NCBI GenBank assembly: GCA_020437395.1
Contig: JAGQWJ010000010.1
Location: forward strand, 1-64,000
Direction: 5' to 3'
From: Ignavibacteriota bacterium
GTDB taxonomy: Bacteria; Bacteroidota; Ignavibacteria; Kapaibacteriales; UBA2268
DNA: 64,000 bases
Shown: one piece after another, positions 18,601 to 26,974 of the stretch
Numbering within the stretch: position 1 is the stretch's first letter
How the letters are laid out: the number at the start of each line of letters is the position of its first letter
The notes under the pieces: generated by a model
Database searches by the model: none
What the model was told of the DNA's origin: nothing
Seen by the model: only the letters and a program-made list of their open reading frames with translations
Translations under genes and position numbers: made by a program

Positions 18601-21600
18601 GTCCAGCATAATATCTCGAGGCATTACCATTCGTATCTTCAGGGCTATTGTAAACAAATCTAAATTCTGAAGTATTTAGACTAGTAATATTATTCTGAGA
18701 AACTGTCCAATACTTGTCTAGTATCAGATCGTTTAATCTATTTGGATGTTTTTCATTTATTAATTGAACAGAAATAGATGGTAAACCAGAATATGTACCA
18801 TCAAGTGAAACATACCCAGGATTATAAAGAGTGTCAATACCAATTGGGAAAGTAAATGATTGTGTACCACTAGAATTATTATATTGTTTGGTTACAACAC
18901 CAGACAAAGAAGGCGTACCAGAAACTTTAATCATTCTATTTGTACCAAACCCCCCTGTACCAGAAGTAAGTGCCGAAGCATTACCAAAGGTAAGCGTGTC
19001 ATTATCTTGGATATTAATGAAAGTTTCAGAAGTGATTGCAGTATTACCAGCAAAAGTTGTATTTGTATTAACAAAAATATCGTTTGAGTCTTTATTTACA
19101 ACTACCGAACCAAGAGTAACTGCATTGTTTCCTCTTATAGTTTGATTCTTTTTATCATAGAATGTAATTGTTGAACTACCTTGATTGAATGGATTTAAAG
19201 TATCTACAACAATATCACCAGCTAAATTAATATCGTTCCCATTAGCATTCAAAACACCGCTTGTAAACTTCAAAGAATCAACAATGTTGTAAGTTGTACT
19301 TTGATTAATTTGGCTATTTGGACGTGGACTTTTTATTTCTAACGAACTGATTACCGATGGTATCAAATTACCCATATTCTGAGTAATAGTAGTATTCGGA
19401 TTTCTTACGACTATAGTATAATCCTCTGCCTCACCATTACTATTTGCACATGGAGAATTATTTGAGCTATTAGATCTATAAATCACTCTCATTTGCGTGG
19501 AGCCTTCTGGCGTAGAAGCAGGAACAGTAAAGTTTACGGACTGTATGTTTGTGTTAAAGCTTGTTGAAGCTATTTGCTCAGTAGCATCTGTCCAATCACC
19601 ATCTCTATTCCAGTCTATAAAAGCTTTTAAGTCTCTATTTCCTGAGCTCGACTCACGTTCAACTTCGAGTGTATAAGTCTGTCCAGCCGTTAACTCAGCA
19701 ACATAATCGTGGAAAGACAAAATATTGATTAAACTGTCACCAGTGTTGTTATTCATTATAGTAGTGGCACCTTGACTCACAGTTACTCTACGTATATATC
19801 TTGAATTATCACCCATATTTATTGTACAATAATTGTGATAATAAGGGAAACTTCTGTTAGGATTATCTGGATTAATACCTTCAGCTGTATAAACAAAGTT
19901 AACACTATCTTCAATAGCTCTTGCATAACCTTTCAAATTACCTAATCCTCTAACAGCAACAGGAGAAGTGTTATTTACACCATCAGAAGAACCAATAATT
20001 ACTGTTGCTCCTTTTTCAGCTTTGAAAGAGTTCCCACGAAGATCAAAAATATCTAAATCTAAAATACCTTTAGGTTTCACTAAAACGTTTGGACCAACTT
20101 TAGCTAAATAACGAGCAGGAGAACCCGTAGCCGTATATTCACCCATTCCAATTGAAGCGTCGAGAGTTACTTTATGATTTGAATCAATAAGTACATTATC
20201 ATATTGACGCAATGGAAATTTTCTAAAGTTTATAGTTGGAGAAATTGTATCCGCTACATTTATATTGCTCAGATGACTGACAGTTGACCAAGTATTTGGG
20301 TCTGTCCAATTTCCAGACTGTCTTGAATAGAAAGTAATAAATTGTGCTTTACCGTTTTGGTTACCCAACACGAAATCCCCTAATAATAATGAGCCATTAG
20401 GTAGGGTTTTTGACGTACCCCAATCTTTTGTTATATTATTTACATCCGTAAATACATTTCCTGTTGTACCATTACCAAAAGTATTAGCAAATCTTGGAGT
20501 TCTACTCATATCTCTTGTATCAGAACATATCCCTGCGTTAGAAGGCCAAATTGACTCCCAATCTGTTGTATCTCTTGTATTATCATCAAAATATTTATTA
20601 AATGCAAAGTCAGCACATTCGTAACTATCTAATGCTTCCCAATCTTCTGAATCTCTGTACTCACTTCTGATATCAAAATTTCTTGCACCCCTTACAAATG
20701 TTGACCATGCGGGTTTAGATAATCTCCAATATCTATGAATTATACGACCAGGATAGACAGGTGGATTTGTGGTAGTAATTATCTCATCACCCATATAAGG
20801 GTAATCCCCTGGTAATGCATTCATAGCTAAGAAACCTGCAGTCGAACCAGAACCACCCCTCATATCTAAATAGAAAGGAGAATAGTAAAGAGTATCACCA
20901 ACTTCAAAAGTAACCTCACTCGCGTCACCAGCTGGAATATTTTTAATCAATTCACCATTGACGTGTCCATTACCAAATCTATTAACTGTACCTCTTACTA
21001 TAACGTAATTCCCTGGTTTACGGGCATATATTATTCCATTGTTAGAACCTTGGAATCTTAGTTGATCTACTATATCAAGCGGTGAATTATTTTCTAATAC
21101 CAAATTACCACTATTCTTATCAATTCTGACACTATAAAGTCGTAAAGAATCCGTATTCTCGTCATTAATATATTGTGTTGAATCTCCACTAAATTCTATT
21201 ATTGGAGTAGAAGTATAACCAAAACTAACTCCTGCAGATCTTCTCAAATTACCTTGAATTGTGAAAGAAGTATTATAAGAAAAATCACCTGATTTTAAAT
21301 ACAACGAATCTAATATTACTTTGCTTGGTTGGTTAAATGTCAATGAATTGGACGGCTTATTCATAATCAATCTATAAGTATTATCAGGCAACCCATCACC
21401 AATAAACTGATTAGAAGTACCTTTGTATTCAAAAATACCTCTTTTGTGGTTATTATAATTGTAATTTCTGATACTCATCTGTACTGCACCACTTACATTT
21501 GGAGCAGTAGTTATCCCTTGGAAATGTTCTATTTCCATTTTCCCAAATTGATTTAAACGAAATTCTCCGGTTCCTTGTAAACTATTATTTGCTGTAAAAT

Positions 21601-24600
21601 TAATTATTCCAGTTGAATCAATACTTACAAATAGATTGTTAGTTTTATCAGTTATAAGATTTATTCTTTTATTATCACCTATATAAACATTCCCGTCCGT
21701 AGTTGGTTCAATTGTAGTCGCTGCTCCCCCGAATCTTTCTGTTGACCAATTAGAAGGTGTTGACCAATTACCATTAGCTATACTATAAAAACTATAGTTA
21801 CTTGGCTCGCCAGTAATAAACGTCCCAAATTGTTTAGTTTTGAAGAACTTTATACTACTAGCTGTTCTACTCCCAATGTAGGGATTACCTAATCTTTTTG
21901 GGAAAACCCAAGCACTTCCATTCCACAATCTAGCTTCAAAGAAATTAGGATTTGCACTATTTCTTAAATCATTAGTTGCAATATAATTCAACTGTGCAGT
22001 ATAAGTTCTATCAACGAGTGCAAAAGTGGAAGTCGAAGGTACTGATATTGTCCACTGACGTCTTATGTTTTTGGAATCAGACATTAAACTATTCGCTGGA
22101 TTGAGTCCAACAGTTACAGGTGAAGTAGCACCAGTAATTGTATCGGCTTTCACAGCTACAAATCCAGCTGAACCAGCCGTACTGTCAACAGTAAAGTTAA
22201 CAGGTGTATAGGAAGTGGCTGTTCCAACTTCGTAAAGCGTAGTGGAAGCACCTGTAGGTATTGATTTCCATTGTGTGCCATTTATATGTCCGGGATTTCC
22301 ACCTGGTCTTATAACATTCGCTAATGTCGTTACTCTTCTATTTCCAGTAATTATATTTCCAGATTCTAAAGTAACATTTCCATTCAAATTCAACCCATTA
22401 TTGATAGTTGTACCAATGTTCGATACATCGACACCATTAGGGTTTCTTAAAATCAATTTATCAAAATTCTCATCTGCATTTGGTTTTGAAATGGTTTGTA
22501 ACGCAGTACCATTCAAATATAAATTTGCATTGTTTGTTGTGTAAGTCCCTTTATAATTCAACCAATTGCCAGACAATGTAATATTAGTTGCCTGGTGAAG
22601 TAAAGTGGAATTTGAGTCAATGCGAATATTATTTCTTATTTTCAATTCGTCTAATGGTCTGACAATCCCTTTACCTGTAATAACTAAATTATAAAAAGGA
22701 TTCTCAGTAGTATCTCTACTAGTTATATTTGTTGTTGATGCAGTAACAGGTGAATTCATCAGTACTGTATTTGTACCGGGTACGAAGATACTACCAGCAT
22801 CTTGATTTATCCAGTTACCTTGTACTGAAAGATTAAAACCATTCAAATTAAAAGTAGATTGATTCCTTAAAGTCAAATTTCCTTTTAATACATACAAAGG
22901 TGTCCCAGAGTCTTTGAGCAATTTATTTCCTGTACTATCAATAATCAAATTATGATAATTCAAGTAACTTGCAGAATCAGTTGGGCTATTTGGTTTGATA
23001 GGAATATATTGGTTGCCACCATTCTTATTGAAAACTACTGTAGAACCTGAAGTTAAAAATTTATAAGTTGTAGAGCTGAAATCTAAATTTGATATTTTAA
23101 GCGAGTCAGCAATTTTTATTTGTCCATTAGAAGGAAAAGTAATATTACCACTCCTGTTACCTGAAAGTTCCAGTTTGTTGTACTGAAGAACTGCCGGTGA
23201 TGTTATGTTTGTAGGTACAGTTGCTGCACCTGAACCGAAGAAATTAATTAATCCTGCGGTGAAATAAGGAGCAGAATAGTTAGTAGGGAAAGCATTTCTG
23301 ATTCTTAACTCACCACCTCGCATAGTTAACTTACGATTTGCACTTGCTCCATTTACCGAATAAGCACCTATATCTAATATACCATCATTTATTATTAATG
23401 AGTCCTTTATAGAAACAAAGTCATTCATTTCAAGAATTCTATTAGATGTTGCCTTGTTCAATATTATACTTCTTGCTGATGCTGGTAAACCATTCCCAGA
23501 ATATTGTAATGAATCTGTACCTTCATAGATAAAAACTACATTTTCAGAGATACTTTTACTTGTAGATCTTAAATTTCCAATTGTATTTCCATTATCAATA
23601 CCATTAGCACTGGTTATTCTCAAAACAGCATCATCTTTAACGATAATTGAATCTGCTGATAAATAATTCTCACCCACAAATACTATTGTCGAATTTTCTT
23701 CAATGCTAATATTTCCTATTGTATTTGAATTCGCATCAACTGTAACAGTGTTATTTTTAATTCTTGCTCTATCAGAACCATTGTTAGGAATTGTAGTAGA
23801 TGCTGCACCACCGAATCCAAGTTTTGACCAAGTATTCGGATCATCAAAATCGCCATTTGCTCTGCTGTAATAAGTAGCAATTGCAGCTTCTTCTATACCA
23901 GCTGTCCAATCTCCCCTTATTCTACTTACTTGTTCAGAGTAGATTAAATCTGCATTGATATCAACAACTTGGTTAGAAGCCCCTGGATTAACAAACCATT
24001 GTGCTCCACCATCAGGATATGGCGGTGAATACTCAAGAACCTGATAGTTACCCTCATTCGTTGTTACTTCAGATTGATGATATTTGAAAAGGAGGTTAGC
24101 TCCTTGATTACTTATTGTAATGTTCTGCGGCTCTATTACCCAATATTTTTTCAAAGCATTATTTGCTAATTGCAACGCCGGATGTTCTGTAGTAACTGCC
24201 TTAACTTGAATAAAAGCATTTGAACCGATTGTTACTTTACCAGCAATCAAAGTTACATCGGCAAAAGTATATACTCTGGATGGTGTACCATTAGTAGAAA
24301 GTGGAAATCTAAAATTATAAGGAAGAGAAGCAGCACTAGAAATTTTCTTTCTTAAAAAACCGCTATTAATACCTAATGAGGTATAAATACTTCTATTGTT
24401 TGTAAAAGCAGCTGCTGTTCCATTATCAGTGAAAATATTACCACTTTCGCCAATTGTTAAAGTATCATCTGAAATATCTACTAATGTATTTGAAAGTAAT
24501 CTTAAGTTTCGTTCAACTGAAATATCATCTGTTAGAAGTATATTCCCAGAAGATTTATTAACTGAAACATCATAGAATTTTGATTCCGAGCTACCACCGA

Positions 24601-24874
24601 TAGTTTGGTTTGCATTAGAGTTAAATAATGTAACCCCACCGTTCGGAGTCATTGTTCCATTATTAGTCCAATTACCACTAACAACAATAGAATCACCAGC
24701 ACTTTGAGTAAACTGCGAAGAAGTTTCAAGTTGGACATTGCCTTTGACACTAAGTTTAGCATTGCTACTAAGGAATAGTGTGCTATTTCCACTCACATTT
24801 AGTCCGGCTTGGGAAAAGGCAGAATAAGTTAGTAGTATTAAAATTGAAATAAATATTGTAATTTTTTTTATCAT
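12647..24874 (-). CDS. Giant modular secreted protein, 4075 residues
   Basis: Signal peptide MIKKITIFISILILLTYSAFS, then a single uninterrupted frame of 12.2 kb. It consists of seven composite modules of ~450-700 residues, each opened by a header of the form FYSxxxGxWxxPxxWS (near residues 334, 1026, 1514, 2138, 2841, 3290 and 3757). Within modules there are recurrent blocks: a beta-solenoid with GxGLPxxxxxLxxN, a domain with STAGSAGF or NGNTAGL, and RYWxI. Residues ~1700-1790 contain a GEVED-type domain (DWNRDGDWTDATEQ ... GEAEDYTIVV). No T9SS tail and no membrane anchor; it ends SIINDAEITNQGIIEIGQ. Very likely a cell-surface adhesin or fibre. It begins 19 bases after the 432-residue gene, so they share a message. 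Export route beyond Sec is unclear. Confidence 0.9.
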   Translation of the reverse strand: MIKKITIFISILILLTYSAFSQAGLNVSGNSTLFLSSNAKLSVKGNVQLETSSQFTQSAGDSIVVSGNWTNNGTMTPNGGVTLFNSNANQTIGGSSESKFYDVSVNKSSGNILLTDDISVERNLRLLSNTLVDISDDTLTIGESGNIFTDNGTAAAFTNNRSIYTSLGINSGFLRKKISSAASLPYNFRFPLSTNGTPSRVYTFADVTLIAGKVTIGSNAFIQVKAVTTEHPALQLANNALKKYWVIEPQNITISNQGANLLFKYHQSEVTTNEGNYQVLEYSPPYPDGGAQWFVNPGASNQVVDINADLIYSEQVSRIRGDWTAGIEEAAIATYYSRANGDFDDPNTWSKLGFGGAASTTIPNNGSDRARIKNNTVTVDANSNTIGNISIEENSTIVFVGENYLSADSIIVKDDAVLRITSANGIDNGNTIGNLRSTSKSISENVVFIYEGTDSLQYSGNGLPASARSIILNKATSNRILEMNDFVSIKDSLIINDGILDIGAYSVNGASANRKLTMRGGELRIRNAFPTNYSAPYFTAGLINFFGSGAATVPTNITSPAVLQYNKLELSGNRSGNITFPSNGQIKIADSLKISNLDFSSTTYKFLTSGSTVVFNKNGGNQYIPIKPNSPTDSASYLNYHNLIIDSTGNKLLKDSGTPLYVLKGNLTLRNQSTFNLNGFNLSVQGNWINQDAGSIFVPGTNTVLMNSPVTASTTNITSRDTTENPFYNLVITGKGIVRPLDELKIRNNIRIDSNSTLLHQATNITLSGNWLNYKGTYTTNNANLYLNGTALQTISKPNADENFDKLILRNPNGVDVSNIGTTINNGLNLNGNVTLESGNIITGNRRVTTLANVIRPGGNPGHINGTQWKSIPTGASTTLYEVGTATSYTPVNFTVDSTAGSAGFVAVKADTITGATSPVTVGLNPANSLMSDSKNIRRQWTISVPSTSTFALVDRTYTAQLNYIATNDLRNSANPNFFEARLWNGSAWVFPKRLGNPYIGSRTASSIKFFKTKQFGTFITGEPSNYSFYSIANGNWSTPSNWSTERFGGAATTIEPTTDGNVYIGDNKRINLITDKTNNLFVSIDSTGIINFTANNSLQGTGEFRLNQFGKMEIEHFQGITTAPNVSGAVQMSIRNYNYNNHKRGIFEYKGTSNQFIGDGLPDNTYRLIMNKPSNSLTFNQPSKVILDSLYLKSGDFSYNTSFTIQGNLRRSAGVSFGYTSTPIIEFSGDSTQYINDENTDSLRLYSVRIDKNSGNLVLENNSPLDIVDQLRFQGSNNGIIYARKPGNYVIVRGTVNRFGNGHVNGELIKNIPAGDASEVTFEVGDTLYYSPFYLDMRGGSGSTAGFLAMNALPGDYPYMGDEIITTTNPPVYPGRIIHRYWRLSKPAWSTFVRGARNFDIRSEYRDSEDWEALDSYECADFAFNKYFDDNTRDTTDWESIWPSNAGICSDTRDMSRTPRFANTFGNGTTGNVFTDVNNITKDWGTSKTLPNGSLLLGDFVLGNQNGKAQFITFYSRQSGNWTDPNTWSTVSHLSNINVADTISPTINFRKFPLRQYDNVLIDSNHKVTLDASIGMGEYTATGSPARYLAKVGPNVLVKPKGILDLDIFDLRGNSFKAEKGATVIIGSSDGVNNTSPVAVRGLGNLKGYARAIEDSVNFVYTAEGINPDNPNRSFPYYHNYCTINMGDNSRYIRRVTVSQGATTIMNNNTGDSLINILSFHDYVAELTAGQTYTLEVERESSSGNRDLKAFIDWNRDGDWTDATEQIASTSFNTNIQSVNFTVPASTPEGSTQMRVIYRSNSSNNSPCANSNGEAEDYTIVVRNPNTTITQNMGNLIPSVISSLEIKSPRPNSQINQSTTYNIVDSLKFTSGVLNANGNDINLAGDIVVDTLNPFNQGSSTITFYDKKNQTIRGNNAVTLGSVVVNKDSNDIFVNTNTTFAGNTAITSETFINIQDNDTLTFGNASALTSGTGGFGTNRMIKVSGTPSLSGVVTKQYNNSSGTQSFTFPIGIDTLYNPGYVSLDGTYSGLPSISVQLINEKHPNRLNDLILDKYWTVSQNNITSLNTSEFRFVYNSPEDTNGNASRYYAGLYRPTNEWEVNLGPTPSAYPDTIKATNTLYFEGDWTAGESSTYFKGRNYYSRITGNWDIPLNWSNVNHSGPPSSYSPGELSQSDTVFIDGHTITFNVDTVTVDTITIGGTFGGVSTAGRGILNFAASPLDKHMTIQRSLFLDTDGRIQSATQVGKVDTLSIYERLVNNGTSANTAGIDLHNSNNDFVVLNFNGPNDSYLEGSGDWLGLSEVNLNKDGGLSDTLFINSATLGAASSSFVDYGFNLKSGILKHYNNYDFVAGNDGIGMNMEQFTGIVVTDGRLISNETVNTDVDNTIEIFGGEFVVGNAIDENFIYQDNTLVHLDGGKMTVAGAFDGDFLGATVRLNIENNSELKVLDKGATDIGLIGLNVNAGSQLDMASGRIIIANAIPGANADYKVNSAVGTGFTGGVVQIGDSTSSVGGSEIKIIGSTPIYDLHVVGSTITAKQTGATITVTNDLEIDNDAEYDVSTNSLSVGGNITNYGLFDASNGNIADFRLLTLNGSGDQTIFNDDAPGMSLHNLTIDKTGGKVILSGSGNSNLQIHRNLEFTAGNNAFIDGSANQFGQFVELSPLGGTNPAIIRNGKGHVYGRLYRHFTANATERLFVVGSDTIDSYRPALIKTANNGNTAGLIGVAHYGVDHPDLDPAIINTALNIQKYWNINTNGFALGSGNTYELKLDFLNPADIRNSANTNFFEQFMYDPACPAPPGLCPPGTGTWTELDAINKTTTSIRTKDINFYGDVVVGEPSGITFYSIANANWRLASSWSTDGYGGAPASRFPNLTSDIVRIGDNKRITMPAGILHDPVRAVIVEKYNGNPGELYILGNTGSLKASSFQIDDDCVLAFSNVGGITDNSTQGAIQTNTKSFGVANYIFKADNASMVSGKGFPDTLASVKVDLTDPTESVFTTNNIGSEPIKVRDSIIVDNGIYESGNRDFRLYGDFSQYTNGLWKPLLGNFLVAGPNTKTFRVGNADGLSFYDLDVTGGDITFDLLPSGGANTHMYVENELNLIDTTLIKVRADTRKVIIANGATVNRTGTGFVDGTMQRYFGAGVDSKQFAIGLNDIYTPVTVTTDNGSGGVAGGFDAIALEPVPKEPMWGNRLDTNKRIERFWKISAGDNTVDLGTRKFDTKFEFPSSELASIDETKAVIRRETLQPATFPIWYQRQKTDLQWNVGNADVELSATSLLWEDFGNFYIGEKPQRIFYSNSNGTWTDNASWAFDIGGTLLPPGGIYPNNDPTELDDIVIIDDSDEIELDTIPQVESLTIKDNSTFEIGLGKYVTGSNPTSTFDLQGGTIDNKSEFGIDSDDNKSWARFDNKTIDNDINFIFSGTTDQIFGNEFPTTIASLTINNSGPPGDNTVAIGDNDYTISGDLVITDGDLRHSADGNNLNLQGNLSTTEPLVLNEDINGTPICSDLTLQGSGATDQTISGPGALTFCDLNMDRGAGAGIGILNTPATVTGNVNLLVGANTNPQIFELGNGGNLSVTNSNPNAITGGSDGPLRYIRTSKTGGSLCRTVTTNGTYTWPVGSLEGGNDLYAPATLSTDASGADGDICLKTNVGSNTNPAGAHNEVSSDASDYIARYWEINSATTTITGQFVFNYNDLDIRGTEADYDRIGKWSEPGEGTPGNWTTYNNGIDLVNNTFSTPATFNPADMVGDWTLAELIAFRRIFYSRQTGNWTDPNSWTANSSHIGPIFATGVYPNLVQDSVVVGGGNAGVNDHVITLDVSGSVAIGGVALGTSSTNTGTLLTGSNIITGDYFTMGELSTLGVGSPDGITALGNATGNIQASVVRTFATAPLRTSFIYNGVTNQVTGNGLPINVENIAVNNSGPVSNNTVTFQSIFAVEGNMSVQQGVADINTQTATSDGTGTMSIDANAKLSISGTNNLLTSVNNYATYTLDINSIVEFYGSAQTISDLPVNLVSGLGYCILNNAGDKTVSAPLLIRRDLTIINDANLNNLVGVNSLQVNGSIINDAEITNQGIIEIGQ
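13552..23873 (-). repeat. Seven-copy module header repeat inside the giant gene
   Basis: The coding repeat FYS-x3-GxW-x5-WS/T occurs at about 13552-13602, 14953-15003, 16300-16352, 18410-18460, 20281-20332, 21741-21796 and 23823-23873. An eighth copy lies in the neighbouring gene near 10800-10850. Copies 3, 5 and 7 as read from the N-terminus (NWTDPNTW, NWRLASSW, NWTDPNSW) differ in DNA sequence, so the repeats are old and diverged rather than fresh tandem copies. Confidence 0.8.
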
Positions 24875-24893
24875 TTAAGATGCTTAGTCTTTA

Positions 24894-26192
24894 TTATTTT
24901 ATTACAGTAATATAGAAATCTCTAGCAGTCAAATTTTGGTTTGCAGTACCAACATTTCTGAATCTAACTTCGACAGTACCTGAACTAGAAACACGAGCAT
25001 AAGCAATAACTATATCTGCACCCAAACCATTTTCTGGTGAAACAATAACTGAAGATCCTGTTTCAGCACCTGAGACAGAGAAAAATTCTTGATGAGATAA
25101 TCCAGCATCTATTTGAGGTAAATCCGCATTTATAGTAACTTTAATTATATTGGTTAAGCCCGTACCACTTTCACCAATTTTTACTTTTCCATCAGATTGT
25201 ACTGTCAATGTTGTATCACCATTGGATTCTACTAATAATGTATTGCCAGAACCAGTATTGTTTAGATAAGCAACACCACCGTTGCCAGAGTTTGTGATTT
25301 CAATAGTTTCATCAGCAGCGTTAGTACCTGTTAACTGAATAGCTCCATCAGTTACACTTATATTACGACCATTTCCATTACCACCTTGGTCATATGCAGC
25401 ATCTAAAGTGTTCCCACTACCTCCTCCTGCAACAGTTCCAGGTTGCCATTGAGTTAAAGTACTATTCCATTGCAAAACTTGGCCATCAGTAGGAGCTGTG
25501 CTAGCTACATCTCTACCCTGCAACCCTATTACTAATGCAGTATCAGTACCTGTAACAGATAAATCTCTTCCGAATGAGAAAGTCGATAATTGACCACCAG
25601 CAGTTGTTTTTACAAAGCTATTCGCGGCTAATCCTGAGAATATTATATTACCCGAGGAAGTGATACCAGTTGCGGCATTGATAGCACCAGTGTTATTTAT
25701 TTGGAATTGAGAAGTATTACCTACAGAAAACAACCCAAGAGGATTATTAGTACCTATACCAAAATTCCCATTAGCTTTCAATCTTAGTCTTTCTATATTG
25801 TTAGAGAAAATAGTGAAATCTGTATTATCAGTTGTACCTAAAAAATCAATACCTGGTGTAGTACCTGAATTTCCAGTTTTAGCCCACGCTGCTGTACCAA
25901 CATTAGCGTTAGTCAACAATCCTCTCCATGCAGTTGCTCCGTTATCATAAACTTCAAATCTATTATTATCAGTATTAAAGATTAGAAGCCCATTAGCCGG
26001 AGACGGTATGGTTGCTCTTTGTGCATTAGTCATTCTTGGAACTAATACACCTTTTGGAGTTGTTACATAAGTAACGTGAAGTGCAGCAGAATTGTCAGGT
26101 GACGTTGTGTTGATTCCAACATTTTCTGTTTGTCCAAAAACTAAGTTGGACGAGAATAGAATTGTAGTTAAAAGGATTAAAGCTTTTTTCAT
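24894..26192 (-). CDS. Secreted tail-fibre/adhesin-like protein
   Basis: A 432-residue protein with signal peptide MKKALILLTTILFSSNLVFGQ. The start of the mature part, NVGINTTSPDNSAALHV followed by KGVLVPRMT and SPANGLLIFNTDNNRFEVY, is the hallmark of a large group of Bacteroidota surface proteins that resemble phage tail fibres. The middle has strand repeats (GNFGIGTNNPLGLFSV, SGNIIFSG) typical of a trimeric beta-helix stalk, then a Gly/Asn-rich linker and a compact C-terminal domain (~340-432). No T9SS tail is visible. It heads the transcription unit that includes the giant protein and has its own promoter with the palindromic operator. Confidence 0.82.
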   Translation of the reverse strand: MKKALILLTTILFSSNLVFGQTENVGINTTSPDNSAALHVTYVTTPKGVLVPRMTNAQRATIPSPANGLLIFNTDNNRFEVYDNGATAWRGLLTNANVGTAAWAKTGNSGTTPGIDFLGTTDNTDFTIFSNNIERLRLKANGNFGIGTNNPLGLFSVGNTSQFQINNTGAINAATGITSSGNIIFSGLAANSFVKTTAGGQLSTFSFGRDLSVTGTDTALVIGLQGRDVASTAPTDGQVLQWNSTLTQWQPGTVAGGGSGNTLDAAYDQGGNGNGRNISVTDGAIQLTGTNAADETIEITNSGNGGVAYLNNTGSGNTLLVESNGDTTLTVQSDGKVKIGESGTGLTNIIKVTINADLPQIDAGLSHQEFFSVSGAETGSSVIVSPENGLGADIVIAYARVSSSGTVEVRFRNVGTANQNLTARDFYITVIK

Positions 26193-26244
26193 ATTGTAAA
26201 CTGATATTATGACAATTATCGAGTATTGTTATTTATAATTGTAA

Positions 26245-26252
26245 CAAATATA
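26245..26252 (-). promoter_or_regulatory. -7 promoter element of the 432-residue/giant gene unit
   Basis: The minus strand reads TATATTTG, a perfect TAnnTTTG match, 52 bases before the start codon. At the usual 20-base spacing the -33 position reads ATC rather than TTG and falls at the inner edge of the palindrome at 26274-26293. A missing -33 element overlapped by an inverted repeat is the usual look of an activator-dependent promoter. Confidence 0.55.
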
Positions 26253-26273
26253 GGTTATAGCTTTAGCAAATTG

Positions 26274-26293
26274 ATTAAGTAGTACTACTTAAT
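26274..26293 (-). promoter_or_regulatory. Perfect 20-base palindrome, candidate operator
   Basis: ATTAAGTAGTACTACTTAAT is fully self-complementary. It lies 81 bases upstream of the 432-residue gene and 21 bases before its TATATTTG element, between that gene and the stop of the response-regulator gene. It has no T-tract and too little G/C to be a terminator. A 17/20 match occurs at 12625-12644 at the same distance from another surface-protein gene. NarL/FixJ-type regulators bind such short inverted repeats as dimers. Confidence 0.6.
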
Positions 26294-26314
26294 TTTTAAT
26301 TCATATTACTTAGT

Positions 26315-26974
26315 CTATTCACTTGTTCTCTTTAGAATCGAATATCTAATAAGTTCTGCAACGTTATTAACATCTAGTTTTTGCATTAAGTTATAGCGGT
26401 GCGATTCAACTGTTCGGACACTTATAAATAATTTCTCAGCAATGTATTGGCTAGTTTTACCTTTGGCAACTAAGTCAAGAATCTCTTGCTCTCTTTTAGT
26501 AATCACAACAGGTGTCGCATCTAATTCAGATGTATTAGCCCCTTTTTTCTTTATTAATCTAACCACGCTTTTACTGAAAACTCTTTCCCCTTTTAATACA
26601 TCTAATATAGAATCGATTAGCTCACTTGCATTTATATCTTTTGACAAATATCCATCGGCTCCTGCCTCGAGTGCATTTTCTAGATGAAATGAGTCTTCAT
26701 AAGCCGTAAGCATAATAACGTAGCAATCTAATTTCAAATCACGTATTTTCTTAAGAGCTTCTATACCATTCATTTTGGGCATCATAATATCAGATATTAC
26801 TATATCTGGCTTATGGTACTCGACAGTATCAATCAAATCAAGTCCGTTGTCCGCTTCATCTATAATCTTTAACCTTCTATCTATTGATAGTAATCTTCTT
26901 ATTCCTGCTCTTACTATCTCGTGATCATCAGCAAGAATAACTCTTAGAGGTTTGCTTTCCGTTGGCTCTATCAT
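26315..26974 (-). CDS. NarL/FixJ-family response regulator
   Basis: A 219-residue two-domain regulator. The receiver domain (residues ~10-125) has the acidic pair D16-D17, phospho-acceptor D62 (VISDIMMPKMNG), the conserved Thr (MLTAYED) and Lys (YLSKDI). The C-terminal LuxR-type helix-turn-helix (~150-215) has TKREQEILDLVAKG and the recognition part VRTVESHRYNLMQKL. The start codon overlaps the nadE stop (ATGA), so it is made with NAD synthetase. No histidine kinase gene lies beside it. The palindrome 22 bases after its stop and the surface-protein genes beyond suggest it controls them; this is inference. Confidence 0.93.
   Translation of the reverse strand: MIEPTESKPLRVILADDHEIVRAGIRRLLSIDRRLKIIDEADNGLDLIDTVEYHKPDIVISDIMMPKMNGIEALKKIRDLKLDCYVIMLTAYEDSFHLENALEAGADGYLSKDINASELIDSILDVLKGERVFSKSVVRLIKKKGANTSELDATPVVITKREQEILDLVAKGKTSQYIAEKLFISVRTVESHRYNLMQKLDVNNVAELIRYSILKRTSE

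Noticed and set aside
14517-19145. Several 60-105-codon frames on both strands within the giant gene
   Set aside because: They are shadows of a continuous, strongly patterned 4075-codon frame and lack start signals.
13552-23873. Regularly spaced repeats that might suggest a CRISPR array or tandem insertion
   Set aside because: Spacing is 1.3-2.1 kb, repeats are conserved only as protein motifs and lie in one reading frame; no short direct DNA repeats with equal spacers are seen anywhere in the window.
26274-26293. Palindrome read as a terminator of the response-regulator gene
   Set aside because: It is upstream-coupled to the next gene's promoter, has only six G/C bases of 20, zero loop and no proper T-tract, and is repeated before another gene start.
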